Positions 62,247 through 64,000 of a stretch of 64,000 nucleotides of DNA are shown piece by piece. The stretch's first letter is position 1. Each line of letters starts with the position of its first letter. Under the pieces are notes generated by a model. That model was not told the origin of the DNA and searched no databases. It was given only the letters and a program-made list of their open reading frames with translations. The DNA lies in assembly GCF_006440675.2 (NCBI RefSeq), contig NZ_CP083951.1:1955501-2019500 (forward strand), read 5' to 3'. Made by a program: the position numbers and the translations under genes. Source of the DNA: Mesorhizobium sp. B2-8-5 (GTDB lineage Bacteria; Pseudomonadota; Alphaproteobacteria; Rhizobiales; Rhizobiaceae).

Positions 62247-63800
62247 ATGGCGCTGTTCGAACTTACTCTGATCCTGCTTCTCATCGCCGTCGCGCTGACG
62301 GCGGTATCGCGATGGCTGGAGGTACCTTACCCGTCGCTGCTGGCGCTTGCCGGGGTCGGGCTTGCCTTCGTGCCGGGCGCGCCGGTGATCGAGATCGATC
62401 CGGAACTGGCGCTTGCACTGTTCATCGCGCCGGTGCTTCTCGATGCCGCCTATGACACCTCGCTGCGCGACCTGAAGCGCTATCGCCTGTCGCTGGTGCT
62501 TTTGGCGCTCGGCGCCGTCGTCTTCACCACCGTGGTGGTTGCCTTCGTCGGCTGGAAAATGGCTGGGCTGCCGATCGCGGCGGCGATCGCGCTCGGCGCC
62601 ATCGTCGCGCCACCGGACGCTGTGGCGGCAAGCGCGGTGCTCAATCAGTTCAAGGTGCCGCACCGTCTCACCGCTATCCTGCAGGGCGAGAGCCTGCTCA
62701 ACGACGCCACGGCGCTGTTGATCTACCGGATTTCGGTCGCGGCAGCCATCGGCACGCTCATGCTGAAAGACGCAGTGCCCGTCATCCTGCTTGCAACGGT
62801 CGGCAGCGTTGTCGCCGGCTATCTGTTCGGCCGCTTCTCCCTGCTCACGCTGACGCGTATCGAGGATGCGGCAAGCAGCACCGTGGTGCAGTTCGCCGGA
62901 ACCTTCGCGGTCTGGATCATTGCCGACAGACTTGGCCTTTCCGCCATCATCACCATCGTCGTTTATGCCATCACCATCGCGCGCACCGCGCCACGCCGCA
63001 TGTCGGCCCGACGCCGCGTCAGCACCTATTCGGTCTGGGAATCGGCCGTGTTCGTGCTCAATGTGCTGGCTTTCGTGCTGATGGGCTTGCAGGCCCGTTC
63101 GATTGTCGGCCGGCTTTCCGGCGACGGGCAAGGCGAAGCCTTTCTCTTCGCCGCAACGGTGCTTGCGGTCGTCATCGTGGCGCGTCTCGTCTGGGTGGCG
63201 GGCTATGTCGCGGTCATACGCTGGTTTGCCCGCCATGACAGCGAGGAAGAAAGGCGCGATGCACCGACATTTCGCGGCGCCGTGCTTGTGGGTTGGTGCG
63301 GCATGCGCGGGCTGGTGACGCTGGTAGTGGCAATTGCCTTGCCGGCCGACTTCCCCGGTCGCGATCCGATCGTGCTGGCCGCCTTCGCGGTCGTCCTCGG
63401 AACGCTCGTGCTGCAGGGCATGAGCCTCAAGCCGCTGCTGCGCCGGCTCAACTTCGAGCGGGATACCTCGATCGACCGCGAGGTGGCCGAGGCACGGGTG
63501 GCCATCATGCAGGTTGCGCTCGATGTGCTGAGCCGCAAGACGTCGGCCGCTGCCGCCGTCGTGCGCGAGCAGTACGAGGCGCAGCGGCGGGTTGCCGAAA
63601 ATCCCGAGGACGCACAAGCCGCGACGGAATACGACCGGTTGCGTCTTTACGCCATCAAGCGGCAGCGCGACAGGTTGGAGGAACTGCGCAGCAATGGCAC
63701 GATCGGCGACGAGGCCTATCACCGGCTGGAAGAGGAGATCGACTGGTCGGAACTGGCGGCGTCGCCCGCCGGAAGCTTCCAGCCACTGACGACCTATTAG
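62247..63800 (+). CDS. CPA1 Na+(or K+)/H+ antiporter
   Basis: Monovalent cation/proton antiporter of 517 residues. About 12 membrane segments are followed by a charged cytoplasmic C-terminal tail of some 120 residues that is probably helical (VAIMQVALDVLSRKTSAAAA, YEAQRRVAENPEDAQAATEY). The core motif is GAIVAPPDAVAASAVLNQFK then VPHRLTAILQGESLLNDATA, with the ND pair of the NhaP/NHE family. YPSLLALAGVGLAFVPGAPV is the first hydrophobic block. A 174-base gap separates it from the ABC importer, and a bipartite repeat follows it. Confidence 0.93.
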   Translation: MALFELTLILLLIAVALTAVSRWLEVPYPSLLALAGVGLAFVPGAPVIEIDPELALALFIAPVLLDAAYDTSLRDLKRYRLSLVLLALGAVVFTTVVVAFVGWKMAGLPIAAAIALGAIVAPPDAVAASAVLNQFKVPHRLTAILQGESLLNDATALLIYRISVAAAIGTLMLKDAVPVILLATVGSVVAGYLFGRFSLLTLTRIEDAASSTVVQFAGTFAVWIIADRLGLSAIITIVVYAITIARTAPRRMSARRRVSTYSVWESAVFVLNVLAFVLMGLQARSIVGRLSGDGQGEAFLFAATVLAVVIVARLVWVAGYVAVIRWFARHDSEEERRDAPTFRGAVLVGWCGMRGLVTLVVAIALPADFPGRDPIVLAAFAVVLGTLVLQGMSLKPLLRRLNFERDTSIDREVAEARVAIMQVALDVLSRKTSAAAAVVREQYEAQRRVAENPEDAQAATEYDRLRLYAIKRQRDRLEELRSNGTIGDEAYHRLEEEIDWSELAASPAGSFQPLTTY

Positions 63801-63874
63801 GCGCAGCGGTTCGCTGGTCTCCGTTGGACTATTCCGCTTGGCCTCGCGGCACATTGCAACGCAAGAGGCGGGGC

Positions 63875-63912
63875 GATAGAGCGGTTCACCGAAGACGGCG
63901 AACCACTCTATC
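63875..63912 (+). terminator. Terminator-like hairpin after the antiporter gene
   Basis: GATAGAGCGGTTC (63875-63887) pairs with GAACCACTCTATC (63900-63912) with one mismatch in 13, followed by CCTTTGTTTTG. It lies 75 bases past the stop of the antiporter gene. The stem is the same as the one at 7970-7992 with extra outer pairs. Confidence 0.65.
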
Positions 63913-63925
63913 CCTTTGTTTTGAC

Positions 63926-63968
63926 GCAATTCCGAACGGAAAACCGCTCACACTTTTCCTGGAATTGC
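63926..63968. repeat. Hairpin repeat, intact copy
   Basis: Arms GCAATTCC (63926-63933) and GGAATTGC (63961-63968) are perfect, with the interior GAACGGAAAACCGCTCACAC then TTTTCCT. Spacing from the preceding terminator-like hairpin (13 bases) is like that at 7970/8010. It ends 32 bases before the window edge. Confidence 0.88.
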
Positions 63969-64000
63969 GCTACTGCGATCACGAGAAGTGAGCCGGTTAA

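Overview
The window looks like chromosome from an alphaproteobacterium of the Hyphomicrobiales, most probably Mesorhizobium or a close relative. This rests on the high-GC coding sequence, the heterotetrameric sarcosine oxidase operon soxBDAG, the TIGR02281-type retropepsin, DUF992 and S21-TPR neighbours, and an intergenic hairpin repeat of the kind I associate with Mesorhizobium genomes. No phage, transposase, CRISPR array or rRNA was seen. About 61 protein genes and one tRNA-Ser are supported.

Layout. 1-4786: an RND efflux pump (permease cut by the window edge, plus adaptor) divergent from a TetR regulator, with a palindromic operator across both promoters. 5075-5164: tRNA-Ser(GGA). 5599-18204: a nucleoside uptake and salvage region, with a BMP-type binding protein, the ATPase and two permeases, then cytidine deaminase, purine nucleoside phosphorylase and thymidine phosphorylase in one plus-strand run, and uracil phosphoribosyltransferase and adenosine deaminase on the other strand. 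18373-22766: ubiE, ubiB and coaBC, with a FitAB/VapBC-type toxin-antitoxin pair lodged between ubiB and coaBC. 22805-27874: an MFS exporter, a DUF992 protein, a TPR lipoprotein, ribosomal protein S21, a SET-domain protein and an SDR, all on the minus strand. 28128-33317: soxBDAG, oxidising sarcosine to glycine and transferring the methyl group to folate.

34229-40583 is an acyl-CoA cluster: TetR, two SDRs, an APH-fold phosphotransferase, a MaoC-type protein, an atypical acyl-CoA dehydrogenase and a quinone oxidoreductase-like MDR. The pairing of an APH-fold kinase with an ACAD-family enzyme recalls 4-hydroxyacyl-CoA catabolism (LvaA/LvaC, ACAD10/11). 40813-44159 is a tight four-gene membrane glycosylation operon (GT87, GT2, ChbG/YdjC deacetylase, GtrA). 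44161-48443 is a second RND pump with its adaptor.

48660-57870 is the most interesting block: an RpiR regulator divergent from an N-formylglutamate amidohydrolase-like enzyme, two tandemly duplicated APC permeases, a glutamine synthetase-like ligase, an aldehyde dehydrogenase and an iron-type alcohol dehydrogenase. Together these could run a gamma-glutamylated amino-alcohol pathway: import, gamma-glutamylation, alcohol to aldehyde to acid, then hydrolysis releasing glutamate. An ABC importer of the ferric/polyamine type (58116-62072) and a CPA1 Na+/H+ antiporter (62247-63800) end the window.

Across the window an intergenic hairpin repeat recurs at least seven times. Its stem arms change in compensating ways between copies, and three copies sit directly after a second hairpin that resembles a terminator.
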